This document shows, piece by piece, positions 8,306 to 17,199 of a stretch of 64,000 nucleotides of DNA (position 1 is its first letter; each line of letters opens with the position of its first letter). A program made the translations under genes and the position numbers. This stretch comes from Comamonas suwonensis (GTDB lineage Bacteria; Pseudomonadota; Gammaproteobacteria; Burkholderiales; Burkholderiaceae_C): positions 1-64,000 of the forward strand of contig NZ_JABBCQ020000002.1 in NCBI RefSeq assembly GCF_012844455.2, given 5' to 3'. The notes under the pieces were generated by a model, which had not been told where the DNA came from, did not search any database, and saw nothing but the letters and a program-made list of their open reading frames with translations.

Positions 8306-9343
8306 TCAGCGTGCGGCTCTGGCGGATTTGCCGGAGGTCAATACACTGCGCGCCCGGGCGGCCATTGCCTCCACCATCAGACCGGCGTTAAAGGGGTGAT
8401 CGGACGTGCGCGCAGCCTGCACCAGCTCGCGCGACCAATTGGCCAGCAGCGTCATGGACAGGGGCTTGCCCGGCAAATCCGCGGGCGAAAAGTAACGAGG
8501 GCTAGCGCCACCCGCCTGCGCCATCAGGTCATGGCAGATTTTCTGCAGCGCTTCCACCGCATCCACAGGACCAAAGGCCGCCAGCGCCGCCACATCGCCC
8601 TTGGCCAGCTGGCGCGGCAGTTGCGCCCAGGCAGCAGCACGGCCTGCATCGCCCGCCATGCGTAGGGCATCACCGGGGCGGCCTCCTGCCGCTTGCAGCG
8701 CCGCAGCTGCATCAGCTTCACTCATGCCTTGCGACTGCAGCCATTGCGCAGCTTCTGGCACGGCTGGCCAAGTCATGGTGTGGGCTAGGCAGCGGCTGCG
8801 AATGGTAGGCAGCAGCAGGTGCGACGCTTCGCTGGCCAGCACAAAACGGGCGTCGCCGGGCGGCTCCTCCAGCGTCTTGAGCAGCGCATTGGCCGTGATG
8901 GCATTCATTTGCTCGGCCGGGTAGACCAGCACCGCCTTGCCACGGCCGCGTGCGCTGGTGCGCTGACAGAACTCCACGGCATCGCGCATGGCATCCACGC
9001 GGATTTCCTTGCTGGGCTTGCGCTTTTTGTCGTCAATATCGGCCTGCGCTTTTTCAGACAGCGGCCAGCCCAGCTCCATCATCTGCACCTCGGGCATGAG
9101 CACGCACAAATCCGCATGGGCACGCACGTCGATGGCGTGGCAGCTGGCACAATGACCACAAGCGCCTTGCGCCGAAGGCTGCTCGCACAACCAAGCACGC
9201 GCCAAGGACAAGCCCAGCGCGTACTGCCCCAGACCCGAAGGCCCCTGCAGCAACCAAGCGTGGCCGCGCTGGGCCAGCAACTGGCTGCGCTGCACAGCAA
9301 TCCACGGGGCTTCAGTGCCAGACTCGATACCCGCCTTGCTCAT
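8306..9343 (-). CDS. holB: DNA polymerase III subunit delta'
   Basis: Clamp-loader subunit of the replicative polymerase. The 345-residue protein has an AAA+ fold with a degenerate P-loop, GPSGLGQ, in which the catalytic lysine is replaced by glutamine; delta' subunits do not need ATP hydrolysis, so this is expected. A zinc module is visible in C...[19 protein letters not shown] and [10 protein letters not shown] are the sensor-1 and SRC-type clamp-loader motifs. Its ATG overlaps the tmk stop by 4 bp (ATGA), the usual tmk-holB coupling. Confidence 0.93.
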   Translation of the reverse strand: MSKAGIESGTEAPWIAVQRSQLLAQRGHAWLLQGPSGLGQYALGLSLARAWLCEQPSAQGACGHCASCHAIDVRAHADLCVLMPEVQMMELGWPLSEKAQADIDDKKRKPSKEIRVDAMRDAVEFCQRTSARGRGKAVLVYPAEQMNAITANALLKTLEEPPGDARFVLASEASHLLLPTIRSRCLAHTMTWPAVPEAAQWLQSQGMSEADAAAALQAAGGRPGDALRMAGDAGRAAAWAQLPRQLAKGDVAALAAFGPVDAVEALQKICHDLMAQAGGASPRYFSPADLPGKPLSMTLLANWSRELVQAARTSDHPFNAGLMVEAMAARARSVLTSGKSARAAR

Positions 9344-10029
9344 GCCTTGCTTTCCGCCGCGCTGCTCAGCCAGCCTTTAGCCACCACGGCCTGCGCAATC
9401 TGCTCCCACACCGCTTCACGGCAGGTGTTGGCATCCACACGCACAAAGCGCTGCGGCGCAGCTTCAGCGCGCTGGGCATAGCCTTGGGCCACACGGGCAA
9501 AAAATTCGCCGGGCTGGGCTTCAAAACGATCGGGCACACGGGCTGTCGCCAGTCGCACTGCGGCCACTTCGGCCGGCAGATCGAACCACAGCGTCATATC
9601 AGGCTCGCGCATGAAGCTTGATACCAAATCGGCCTGCAACGCAGTACCAGTCTGCGCCATTCGCTCTAAAACTGATAGCTGATTCCAGTCAAAACCCCGG
9701 CCTGCGCCCTGATAGGCAAAAGTGGCATCGGTAAAACGGTCGCTGATGACCACTTCGCCACGCGCCAGCGCGGGCTCGATGACCTGCACCAGGTGGTCGC
9801 GGCGCGCGGCAAAGGCAATCAGCGCCTCGGTCAGCGGGTCCATGGCGTCATGCAGCATCAGGGCGCGCAGCTTTTCAGCCAGCGGCGTGCCGCCAGGCTC
9901 ACGTGTCAAAGTAACCACGCGGCCCTGATCACGAAACGCTTGCGCCAGACCGGCGATGTGCGAAGACTTGCCCGCACCGTCAATGCCTTCAAAACTGATG
10001 AACAGACCCTTGGGTGAAGCTGTACTCAC
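9340..10029 (-). CDS. tmk: Thymidylate kinase
   Basis: Phosphorylates dTMP to dTDP. The 229-residue protein has the P-loop [11 protein letters not shown] near residue 13, the DR motif [18 protein letters not shown], and a C-terminal family segment with DANTCREAV. It begins with GTG preceded by AGGAAA at suitable spacing. It is coupled to holB by a 4-bp overlap and lies 86 bp downstream of mltG. Confidence 0.95.
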   Translation of the reverse strand: MSTASPKGLFISFEGIDGAGKSSHIAGLAQAFRDQGRVVTLTREPGGTPLAEKLRALMLHDAMDPLTEALIAFAARRDHLVQVIEPALARGEVVISDRFTDATFAYQGAGRGFDWNQLSVLERMAQTGTALQADLVSSFMREPDMTLWFDLPAEVAAVRLATARVPDRFEAQPGEFFARVAQGYAQRAEAAPQRFVRVDANTCREAVWEQIAQAVVAKGWLSSAAESKA

Positions 10030-10115
10030 AGATATTTCCTCTAGCGCGCCTCATGGCAGCGCCAGCTTGTTGATTCAAACGAGACGCAGTCGTCACACCC
10101 TGCGACCTTCAAAAA

Positions 10116-11108
10116 TTACTGACCGCGCTGGTAGCGGTTGACGGCCCTATTGTGCTCGTCCAGCGACGCGCTGAAATGGCTGGTGCCGTCGCCCTTGGCC
10201 ACAAAGTACAGGGCCTTGGTCTGATCGGGCTGCACCGCCGCCATCAGCGCCGCCTTGCCGGGCATGGCAATGGGCGTGATGGGCAGACCCGCACGGGTAT
10301 AGGTATTCCAGGGCGTGTCGGTCTGCAAGTCACGCTTGCGCAGATTGCCGTCAAAGCTCGCGCCCACACCGTAGATAACCGTGGGGTCGGTCTGCAGGCG
10401 CATGCCTATGCGCAGACGGTTGGCAAAAACGCCAGCAATCTGGGCACGATCGGCTGCGCGGCCGGTTTCTTTTTCTACGATGCTGGCCAGAGTCAGCGCT
10501 TCATCGGCAGACTTGAGCGGGGTATTGGCCGCGCGCATGGCCCAGGCATCGGCCAAACGCCTATCCATGGAATGCATTGCGCGGCGCAGCACCGCCATAT
10601 CAGAGCTGCCCTTGGCATAGGTATAGGTATCGGGGAAGAAGCGACCCTCGGGCATGACGCCCACCCGGCCCAGCGCCGTCATCACGGCTTCATCGCTGAG
10701 ACCAGTGCTATCTTGTTTGAGGAATTCTTCACGGGCCAGCGCAGCGCGCACCTGGCGCCAGTTCCAGCCTTCCACAATGGTCAGCGCGCGCAGGCTTTCC
10801 TCGCCACGCGCCAGCTTCTGTAGCAGTTCGTAAGGCGTAAGGCCCGTGCTCAGCTCGTAGTTGCCTGCCTTGATGGCGCGATCCTTGCCCGAGAGACGAA
10901 ACCACGCATACAGCAAACGCGCATCGGTCTGCACGCCGGCCTTGACCACGTTCTGCGCCACACCACGCGGCGTCGTACCGGGCTCGATTTCCAGCTCCAG
11001 ATTGGGCGCAGTCAAGCCCAGTGGCTGGTTCAGCCACCACCAGGCTCCGCCCGCAGCCAGGGCAGCCAACAGCAACAACAATATCAGTGCACGAATAAGG
11101 GCACGCAC
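10116..11108 (-). CDS. mltG: Endolytic murein transglycosylase MltG (YceG)
   Basis: Membrane-bound lytic transglycosylase that cleaves nascent glycan strands and is thought to terminate their growth. One N-terminal transmembrane helix (LILLLLLAALAAGGAWW) is followed by a LysM-like region and the YceG catalytic domain, with EGWNWRQVR, FPDTYTY and the catalytic-glutamate motif ASIVEKETG, and GLPITPIAMPG near the end. I prefer the GTG at 11108 (330 residues) because the ATG at 11165 would make the coding region overlap the divergent ygfZ start; the longer start cannot be excluded. Confidence 0.9.
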   Translation of the reverse strand: MRALIRALILLLLLAALAAGGAWWWLNQPLGLTAPNLELEIEPGTTPRGVAQNVVKAGVQTDARLLYAWFRLSGKDRAIKAGNYELSTGLTPYELLQKLARGEESLRALTIVEGWNWRQVRAALAREEFLKQDSTGLSDEAVMTALGRVGVMPEGRFFPDTYTYAKGSSDMAVLRRAMHSMDRRLADAWAMRAANTPLKSADEALTLASIVEKETGRAADRAQIAGVFANRLRIGMRLQTDPTVIYGVGASFDGNLRKRDLQTDTPWNTYTRAGLPITPIAMPGKAALMAAVQPDQTKALYFVAKGDGTSHFSASLDEHNRAVNRYQRGQ

Positions 11109-11152
11109 AGGCTCAATCCATAAAGACGCAGAGCGACGATCATAATTCAGCC

Positions 11153-12109
11153 ATGACCCTGCCAAAGACGCTGCCCCTGAACGGCATGACCCCCATTTCC
11201 CATCTTGGTGTGATCCGCGCCGTTGGCGCTGATGCAGCCAGCTTTCTGCACGGCCAGCTGAGCAATGACTTTGTGCTGCTCAAACAGGATCAGGCTAGGC
11301 TTGCCGCTTTTTGCACCGCCAAGGGCCGCATGCTGGCCAGTTTCATCGGCTTCAAGCGCAGCACCGACGAGATTGTGTTGATTTGTGACCGCAGCCTGCT
11401 CGCTCCCACGCTCAAGCGCCTGTCCATGTTTGTGCTGCGCGCCCAATGCAAGCTTAGCGACGCTACATCAGACTTTGCGCTTTACGGCCTAACCGGCACA
11501 GCGGCTGCGCAATACCTGAGCGCGGACTCTGCCCCCTGGGCACTCAAAGCCGAAGGCGAAGCCCATGTGCTGGCACTCTACCCCGCCGCAGGCAACCAGC
11601 GTGCGCTGTGGGTGGCCCCAGCAGGTCAGGCCCCAGAGGGCGAGCTGCTGAGCGAAGACCTGTGGCTGTGGTCTGAAGTGCAAAGCGTGGTGGCCACGCT
11701 GTCCGCCCCTGTGGTTGATGCTTTTGTACCCCAGATGCTCAATTACGAATCGCTGGGCGGCGTCAACTTCAAAAAGGGCTGCTACCCCGGCCAGGAAATC
11801 GTGGCCCGCAGCCAGTTTCGCGGCACGCTCAAGCGCCGCGCCTATCTGGTGCATGCCGACAAGGCGCTGAGCGTGGGTCAGGAAATCTTCACCGCCGAAG
11901 ACCTGGAGCAAGGCACCGGCACCGTGGTGCAGGCGGCCGCTGCGCCTGAAGGCGGCTGGGCTGCCATCGTTTCCATGCAGATTGCCTCGTCCACGCGGGA
12001 CGACCTGTTTGCTCATGCAGCACTGGCAGAAGGCCAAAGCGCCGATGTGGCCCACGGCGTGGCGCTGCAGGTGCAGCCACTGCCTTATGAGTTGCTGGCA
12101 GACATCTAA
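11153..12109 (+). CDS. ygfZ: tRNA-modifying/Fe-S cluster protein YgfZ, folate-binding
   Basis: Folate-dependent protein of the GcvT fold that supports repair or assembly of some Fe-S enzymes, including MiaB. The 318-residue product carries the invariant YgfZ signature KGCYPGQEIVAR (Lys208, Cys210) and the N-terminal segment FLHGQLSNDF. Divergent from mltG with a very short shared promoter region (44 bp if the mltG GTG start is correct). A terminator follows closely. Confidence 0.92.
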   Translation: MTLPKTLPLNGMTPISHLGVIRAVGADAASFLHGQLSNDFVLLKQDQARLAAFCTAKGRMLASFIGFKRSTDEIVLICDRSLLAPTLKRLSMFVLRAQCKLSDATSDFALYGLTGTAAAQYLSADSAPWALKAEGEAHVLALYPAAGNQRALWVAPAGQAPEGELLSEDLWLWSEVQSVVATLSAPVVDAFVPQMLNYESLGGVNFKKGCYPGQEIVARSQFRGTLKRRAYLVHADKALSVGQEIFTAEDLEQGTGTVVQAAAAPEGGWAAIVSMQIASSTRDDLFAHAALAEGQSADVAHGVALQVQPLPYELLADI

Positions 12110-12130
12110 GGTTTAAGCCCGCGCCAAAGC

Positions 12131-12159
12131 ATGCCAAGGCCCTGCCTTGGCATTTTTTT
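12131..12159 (+). terminator. Intrinsic terminator of ygfZ
   Basis: A perfect 10-bp stem (ATGCCAAGGC 12131-12140, GCCTTGGCAT 12144-12153), 3-nt loop, followed by seven T residues on the plus strand. Confidence 0.88.
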
Positions 12160-12184
12160 GCCCGCTGACACTACACTTTTACGC

Positions 12185-13675
12185 ATGCGCATAACGTCAC
12201 CAGACTCTCGCCGTCGCTGGCTGCTGGCACTGGCCTGGGCCTTGCTCTGCGCGCTGATGCTGGCTCTGCAATGGTGGCAGGCTCATGCCCAGCAGCAGCG
12301 CGAGCAGTTCCAGCTGACGCAGATAGTGCAGCGCCAGATGCTGGAAAAAGTAGCCCAGCACAAAGCCCACCTGACGGCGCTGACGGCAGTGGCGCCACTG
12401 CAGGCCACCGAAGAGTCTTCTGCCCTGAGCCGGGTCGCTCAGTCGATCAAGACCATCTACCCACGCATTCAGGAGATCCAGCTCGTCACCCCAGCCACGC
12501 CGGCCACAGGCAGTTGCCTGGTTCCGGCCGTGGCTCAAGCCGCTGCCCCGCTGCAGGCTCGCGCGAGCACCAGCCTGCCCGACGAACAACATGCGGGCGA
12601 CTACCTGTTCATCAAAAAAGTAGCATCACCCTCAGACTGGCTATGCGTTCGCATCCATTCCGCCCAGTTGCTGGATGAACAGACTCTGCCCGCCAACAGC
12701 GGTCTGCGCATCCGCCTCAATGGCCACGCACTGCTGGAGCCTCCTCCCCCGCTACGGCAAGTAAGGGTCTTTGGCCAGTTCACACTGGCCGGCTACGACC
12801 AGCCGCTTGAAGTGCAACTGCTCACCCGCCCTCATAACCTGCTGAGCTGGAGCATGGTGCTGATCAGCGTTCTGCTTAGCACGCTTTTGGTGGGCACTGC
12901 CAATCTGATCTGGAAAAGCCGCCAGCAAGCCAGACGCCACCAGCAACGCGCCCAGTTGCTGGCGAATGAGGCCCAACTGGCCCATGCCTCACGCGTCAAC
13001 GGCATGGGCGAGATGGCATCTGGCATTGCCCATGAGCTGGCGCAGCCCGTCACGGCCTTGCTGAGCCAGAGCCAGGCCGCCCTACGCGCCCATGAGTTGG
13101 GCAAGCCTGAACTGCTGACCACCGCCCTGCAGGCCAATGTGCGCGAGGCAAGGCGCGCCGGTGCCATTCTGGAGCGCATGCGCGGCTATATCAGCAACGC
13201 TCCCAGTCAGCCCCAACGCCTGGATTTGCCCCAGGCCGTCAATCAGGCCCTGTTGTTGCTCGATGGCCCAGCTCGCCAAGCCGGTATTGCACTGCGCTGG
13301 CAGACACCGGTGCAGCCCTGCTGGGTCTGGGCCGATCCGGTCTCACTGGAGCAGGTGCTGAACAATCTGGTGCGCAACGCACTGGATGCGCTAAGCCATG
13401 CCGCCACACCCGATGCAAACATTGAAATCACGCTGCGCACAGATGCCAAGCAGGCCTTGCTAACCGTGCAGGACAACGGCCCCGGCGTGGATGCGGCCAC
13501 CGCCCAGCGCATGTTTGAGCCTTTCTTCACCACCAAGACCGATGGCATGGGGCTGGGCCTGCCGCTTTGCGCCACGCTGATGGAGCGCATGGGCGGCAAC
13601 CTGGAATATGTCCACAGCCCACGCGGTGCCTGCTTTGTCATGCATTTGCCGCTGGCTTCTGACGATGACTTCTGA
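12185..13675 (+). CDS. Membrane sensor histidine kinase (HbpS-linked)
   Basis: Two-component sensor of 496 residues. One transmembrane helix at about 14-33, a periplasmic domain of about 190 residues with two cysteines (GSCLVPAV and WLCVRIH), a second helix (WSMVLISVLLSTLLVGTAN), then the HisKA domain with phospho-acceptor His283 in GIAHELAQPV and an HATPase domain with N box NNLVRNALDAL, G1 DNGPGVD and G2 GLGLPL. The ALxQPxxA-type H box resembles FixL/DctB-type kinases. The ATG at 12185 was chosen because an upstream frame runs through the ygfZ terminator. The cognate regulator starts 18 bp after its stop; a secreted HbpS-like protein follows. Confidence 0.9.
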   Translation: MRITSPDSRRRWLLALAWALLCALMLALQWWQAHAQQQREQFQLTQIVQRQMLEKVAQHKAHLTALTAVAPLQATEESSALSRVAQSIKTIYPRIQEIQLVTPATPATGSCLVPAVAQAAAPLQARASTSLPDEQHAGDYLFIKKVASPSDWLCVRIHSAQLLDEQTLPANSGLRIRLNGHALLEPPPPLRQVRVFGQFTLAGYDQPLEVQLLTRPHNLLSWSMVLISVLLSTLLVGTANLIWKSRQQARRHQQRAQLLANEAQLAHASRVNGMGEMASGIAHELAQPVTALLSQSQAALRAHELGKPELLTTALQANVREARRAGAILERMRGYISNAPSQPQRLDLPQAVNQALLLLDGPARQAGIALRWQTPVQPCWVWADPVSLEQVLNNLVRNALDALSHAATPDANIEITLRTDAKQALLTVQDNGPGVDAATAQRMFEPFFTTKTDGMGLGLPLCATLMERMGGNLEYVHSPRGACFVMHLPLASDDDF

Positions 13676-13693
13676 CGGACTATCCGCACACCC

Positions 13694-14275
13694 ATGATTT
13701 ATTTGATCGATGACGACCCCTCGGTGCGCGAAGCCCTGCACTTGCTGCTGCAGACCTATGAACTGCCCGTCACCTGCTTTGAGTCCCCTGCCGACTGCCT
13801 AGCGCATCTGGACCGCAGCCAGCCCGGAATTCTGATTACCGATCTGCGCATGCCGATGATGTCCGGCCTGCAGTTGCACGAGCAGTTGATGGCACAGGGC
13901 GTGGACTGGCCCACGATTGTGATTACCGGCCACGGCGACCTGCACGCCTGCCGCCGCGCGTTCAGGGCCGGGGTTACCGACTTTCTGACCAAACCCATCG
14001 AAGAGCAGACCCTGCTGCAGGCCATTGAATCTGCGCAAAACCGCCTGAACCAGCAGGCTGAACGCAATGAAGCCCGGCAAAGCCTGCGCAGCTTGACCGA
14101 GCGCGAGCGCGAAGTGCTGGAGCTGATTACCAAAGGGCTGGGCAGCAAGGAAATTGCCGCCGCACTGGATATTTCAGTACGCACGGTCGATACGCACCGC
14201 GCCAAACTGGCTGAAAAATTGGGCACGGGATCAGTGGCCGAGCAGACCCGGCTGCTGCTGACTGCAGCCATCTGA
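13694..14275 (+). CDS. FixJ/LuxR-type response regulator
   Basis: Cytoplasmic regulator of 193 residues: receiver domain (1-120) with acidic pocket DDD at 6-8, phospho-acceptor Asp50 in LITDLRMP, and the conserved lysine in FLTKP; C-terminal LuxR-type HTH (about 130-190) with TEREREVLELITKGLGSKEI, here the first 20 residues of the HTH, and VRTVDTHRAKLAEKL. It is adjacent to and probably co-transcribed with the upstream histidine kinase. The likely target is the downstream hbpS-like gene and its own operon, by analogy with SenR. Confidence 0.92.
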   Translation: MIYLIDDDPSVREALHLLLQTYELPVTCFESPADCLAHLDRSQPGILITDLRMPMMSGLQLHEQLMAQGVDWPTIVITGHGDLHACRRAFRAGVTDFLTKPIEEQTLLQAIESAQNRLNQQAERNEARQSLRSLTEREREVLELITKGLGSKEIAAALDISVRTVDTHRAKLAEKLGTGSVAEQTRLLLTAAI

Positions 14276-14407
14276 AACGTATCGCACTCCGTAGGATTAC
14301 CGATAGCCATCCGTTGCCTTGCGAATGGGCGACCCGTGCGGCAATCCCTAAAGTTCATTCATCGCTTGATCACCTCTGATCTGAGCCGATCCTCAAGGAG
14401 CTTTGAC

Positions 14408-14923
14408 ATGAACCAACGCCTGCTGAACACCGCCAAAACCGCCGTCTGCGCCCTCACCGTCACCGCCGCCATGGCTGGCGCGACTGCGGCAAACGCTGCC
14501 ACCGCATCCACCCGCAGCATTGCCAGCGCGACCGCCGTGCAACTGGCCCAGCAGACCGTGGCCGCCTGCACTGCGGATGGCTACAACGTCACCGCCGCCG
14601 TGGTAGACCGTTCTGGCGTGCTGCTGGGCTTGGTGCGTGCCGATGGCGCTGGCCCCCACACCACGCAGGCCGCAACGTCCAAAGCGTTTACCTCGGCCTC
14701 ATCGCGCAACCCCACCAGTGGCATTGCCAAGGCCATTCAGTCCAACCCTGATGCGGCTGGCATGGCCCATATTCCGGGCTTTCTGGTGCTGGCGGGCGGC
14801 GTTCCCGTCAAGATCGGCAACGAGACCATTGGCGCCATTGGCGTAGCCGGTGCCCCCGGCGGTCATCTGGATGAAGCCTGCGCGCAAAAAGCCATCACCT
14901 CTCTGAAAGACCAGCTGCAATAA
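14408..14923 (+). CDS. Secreted HbpS/GlcG-family haem-binding protein
   Basis: Exported protein of 171 residues with a Sec signal peptide cleaved near ANA-AT (residue 30) and one GlcG/HbpS domain (DUF336): VVDRSGVLLGLVRADGAG, TSKAFTSASSRNPT, GGVPVKIGNETIGAIGVAG and a C-terminal DEACAQKAI helix. HbpS of Streptomyces binds haem and modulates the sensor kinase SenS under redox stress. Here the gene follows a histidine kinase/response regulator pair, the same three-part set. A strong AAGGAG lies upstream of ATG 14408. Haem binding is inferred from the family only. Confidence 0.85.
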   Translation: MNQRLLNTAKTAVCALTVTAAMAGATAANAATASTRSIASATAVQLAQQTVAACTADGYNVTAAVVDRSGVLLGLVRADGAGPHTTQAATSKAFTSASSRNPTSGIAKAIQSNPDAAGMAHIPGFLVLAGGVPVKIGNETIGAIGVAGAPGGHLDEACAQKAITSLKDQLQ

Positions 14924-14948
14924 CCAACCAGCCGGGCAAGCGCCCACA

Positions 14949-14987
14949 AAAAAGCGGCCCCATCATTTACTGATGGGGCCGCTTTTT
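14949..14987. terminator. Bidirectional terminator
   Basis: A 17-bp perfect stem (AAAAAGCGGCCCCATCA 14949-14965, TGATGGGGCCGCTTTTT 14971-14987) with loop TTTAC. A-run and T-run flank it, so it can end both the plus-strand hbpS-like transcript and the minus-strand micro-protein transcript. Confidence 0.9.
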
Positions 14988-14997
14988 CAGTTGGATC

Positions 14998-15078
14998 TCA
15001 AAACACACCGTAGCGATAAGCCACATAGGCTGCTGCGGCCACTCCGATCAGGCTCAGGATTGTCATGACTCGGCTCAT
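14998..15078 (-). CDS. 26-residue single-helix membrane micro-protein
   Basis: Unrecognised small gene. On the minus strand an ATG at 15078 is preceded by TGGAGGTGAG, an almost ideal ribosome binding site, and opens a 26-codon frame. The product begins MSRVMTILSLIGVAAAAYVA and ends YRYGVF: one hydrophobic helix with a short polar N-terminus. A plausible sigma-70 promoter lies upstream (15123-15150) and a strong terminator begins 11 bp after the stop. This complete expression cassette argues for a real gene. A regulator of a membrane protein or kinase would be a typical role, but none is shown. Confidence 0.72.
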   Translation of the reverse strand: MSRVMTILSLIGVAAAAYVAYRYGVF

Positions 15079-15122
15079 CGCTCACCTCCATTTTGATTAA
15101 AAACAGGCTCTACCGGTTATCC

Positions 15123-15150
15123 AATATACGCAAGCAGCTATCAATAACAA
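15123..15150 (-). promoter_or_regulatory. Candidate sigma-70 promoter for the micro-protein gene
   Basis: On the minus strand TTGTTA (15145-15150) and TATATT (15123-15128) are separated by 16 bp, matching four and five of six consensus positions. The position is 45 bp upstream of the micro-protein ATG. Part of the spacer is the GATAGCT intergenic-repeat core. Confidence 0.5.
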
Positions 15151-15154
15151 AGTA

Positions 15155-16012
15155 TCAAAGTACTTGGCGCATGGTGATATGGGGAATGCCCGCTTCTTCA
15201 TAAGGCTCGCCCACCGGCGTAAAGCCCGCGCGCAGATAAAACTTCTCGGCATGGCGCTGAGCGTGCAGCACGATTTCTTTGTCACCTCGGTCACGCGCAG
15301 AGGCGACCAGGCTATCGAGCACCATGCGACCCCAGCGGCCACCCCGCACGCTGCGGTCCACGGCCATGCGGCCAATGCGGGCCACACCCGGTGCATCGCT
15401 GACCAGTCGGCCTGTGGCCACGGGCTGGCTCAAGCCATTGAACAGCACGACATGGCGGGCCACAGGGTCAAACTCATCAATCTCGATCTCACGTGGCACG
15501 CCCTGCTCGCGCACAAATACCGCCAGGCGCAGGCGCTCTGCATCGCGGCCCAGATCATTCCAGCTGCCCGATTGCAAAGTCACAACCTCCTGCCCCGCTT
15601 CATACGCAGTCAACAGGTCGCGCAGGGACTGCGGCACGGGTTTGGGAGCCTGCGTGGCGGCATCGGCAAACACATAGACCAGCTCCACCGTGTTGAGCAG
15701 CTCCATGCCGCGGAAAATGCCTGCCTCGAACTGCAGCGAGGTATTGCCCTGCTTGACGCAGCGGATGCCCACATCCAGCACATCACCCAAGGTGGCGGAG
15801 CCGTGAAAGACCGTACCGGCTTTTTTCACAAACATCTCGCCGCCCAGCGAGGCAAAACCCGTCTCGTACGGAATGGCCAGCTGGCGCCAGTAGTTGCTGA
15901 TGGCCACATCGGCGTACATCAGGTAATGGGCGTTGAAGACGATCTTCTGAGCATCCACCTCGGCCCAGCGCACTTCAATACGGGTGAAGCTGCGGAAATC
16001 CTGTCGGTTCAT
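15155..16012 (-). CDS. Thioesterase (YbgC/FadM-like) - GNAT acetyltransferase fusion
   Basis: Two-domain protein of 285 residues. Residues 1-135 form a hotdog acyl-CoA thioesterase with the 4-hydroxybenzoyl-CoA thioesterase-type motif VRWAEVDAQKIVFNAHYLMY (Asp in the D-x-x-x-I/V-V-F/Y-x-x-x-Y/Y pattern). Residues 140-285 form a GNAT N-acetyltransferase of the ElaA/YitI-like type, with LRLAVFVREQGVPREIEID, VARIGRMAVDRSVRGGRWG and FYLRAGFTPVGEPYEEAGIP. Both domains look complete. Substrates are unknown; the esterase gene directly upstream (20-bp gap) may be co-transcribed. Confidence 0.87.
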   Translation of the reverse strand: MNRQDFRSFTRIEVRWAEVDAQKIVFNAHYLMYADVAISNYWRQLAIPYETGFASLGGEMFVKKAGTVFHGSATLGDVLDVGIRCVKQGNTSLQFEAGIFRGMELLNTVELVYVFADAATQAPKPVPQSLRDLLTAYEAGQEVVTLQSGSWNDLGRDAERLRLAVFVREQGVPREIEIDEFDPVARHVVLFNGLSQPVATGRLVSDAPGVARIGRMAVDRSVRGGRWGRMVLDSLVASARDRGDKEIVLHAQRHAEKFYLRAGFTPVGEPYEEAGIPHITMRQVL

Positions 16013-16032
16013 ATTGCTTTGTCTCTCTCGGT

Positions 16033-17013
16033 TTAATTCAGTCCAAATGCACTGCGCAAGGCCTGCGCCATATCTCGGTGGGCTTGCCGCGCCTCGGCAA
16101 TCACACGGCCCATTTTGATGAATTCATGGGTCACACCCTTGTAGATTTCAAGCTCTACCGGCACTCCAGCCATGCGCAACTTATCCGCATATTCAACGCC
16201 CTCGTCTACCAGCGGGTCGCACTCGGCCAAGCCTATCCAGGCCGGCGCCACATCATCCACATCAGGGGCCAGCAGCGGCGCAAAGCGCCAGTCTTCTCGG
16301 TCCTTGGGATTGGCAATATATTGTGCAAAAAACCAGGTGATGGAGGGCTCTTCCAGGACCAGCCCATGGGCATAGCGACGGTGTGAGTCCGTATCCTGGT
16401 GCGCAGTGGTGCCGGGGTAGATCAGCAATTGCAGCGCCAGCTTCAGGCCCGCATTGCGTGCCTCAATTGCGCAAGCTGCAGACAAGGTGCCGCCCGCACT
16501 GTCACCCCCCACGGCGATGCGGCTGGCATCTGCGCCCAGACTCGCAGCATGGGCAGCCAGCCACTGAAGCGCATCCCAGGCATCGTTATGGGCCACCGGA
16601 AATTGAAACTGGGGAGCCAGTCGGTAATCCAGCGACACCACCATGCAGCCCGCCAAGTGCGCCAGCTGGCGGCAAAGCGGGTCATGCGTGGCCACGCTGC
16701 CCACGGTAAAACCGCCGCCGTGCAGATACAGCAGCACGGGCAGGCCCGCAGCAGGAGCTTCATCCTGCGTCACCGGGGCATACAGGCGTGCGGGCAGCTG
16801 CGAGCCATCGCGTGCAGGTATCTGCAAATCTTCTACACGCGGCAAGGCTTGCTTGGGGATTTCAAGCACGCCTGCCCCAGCCTCATAGGCAGCTCTGGCT
16901 CCATCGGCCCCCAATTGGTACATGGGGGTCCGTGCGGCTCGCTCCATGCGGCGCAGCACGTCGCGCATAGAAGTTGTCAGGCTGGCGGGCAAAGCCACAG
17001 AAGAGTCAGGCAT
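16033..17013 (-). CDS. Alpha/beta hydrolase, hormone-sensitive-lipase family
   Basis: Cytoplasmic esterase of 326 residues. It has the oxyanion-hole motif HGGG (98-101) and nucleophile GDSAGG (Ser172), with the acid and base in AECDPLVDEG and GVTHEFIKMG, which defines the HSL/family IV esterases acting on short-chain esters. The ATG at 17013 was preferred over 17085, which would add an unsupported 24 residues. It reads away from the kdp operon; the two share the region 17014-17314. Confidence 0.88.
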   Translation of the reverse strand: MPDSSVALPASLTTSMRDVLRRMERAARTPMYQLGADGARAAYEAGAGVLEIPKQALPRVEDLQIPARDGSQLPARLYAPVTQDEAPAAGLPVLLYLHGGGFTVGSVATHDPLCRQLAHLAGCMVVSLDYRLAPQFQFPVAHNDAWDALQWLAAHAASLGADASRIAVGGDSAGGTLSAACAIEARNAGLKLALQLLIYPGTTAHQDTDSHRRYAHGLVLEEPSITWFFAQYIANPKDREDWRFAPLLAPDVDDVAPAWIGLAECDPLVDEGVEYADKLRMAGVPVELEIYKGVTHEFIKMGRVIAEARQAHRDMAQALRSAFGLN

Positions 17014-17199
17014 GTTCACGATGGATTTTGACAAAAACACAGGCTGGCATTGTGAGGCGCGGACCTCAGCGCGGCATGTCGCCAATTATTCCCCGTAAAT
17101 CATGAACCGCAGCGCGAGAAGCACGGGGCCTGAGCTGGATAACCCCTGCGCGGCGGTGAATCACCACCCAATAGCCATCACCGATAGATATCAATGGCA

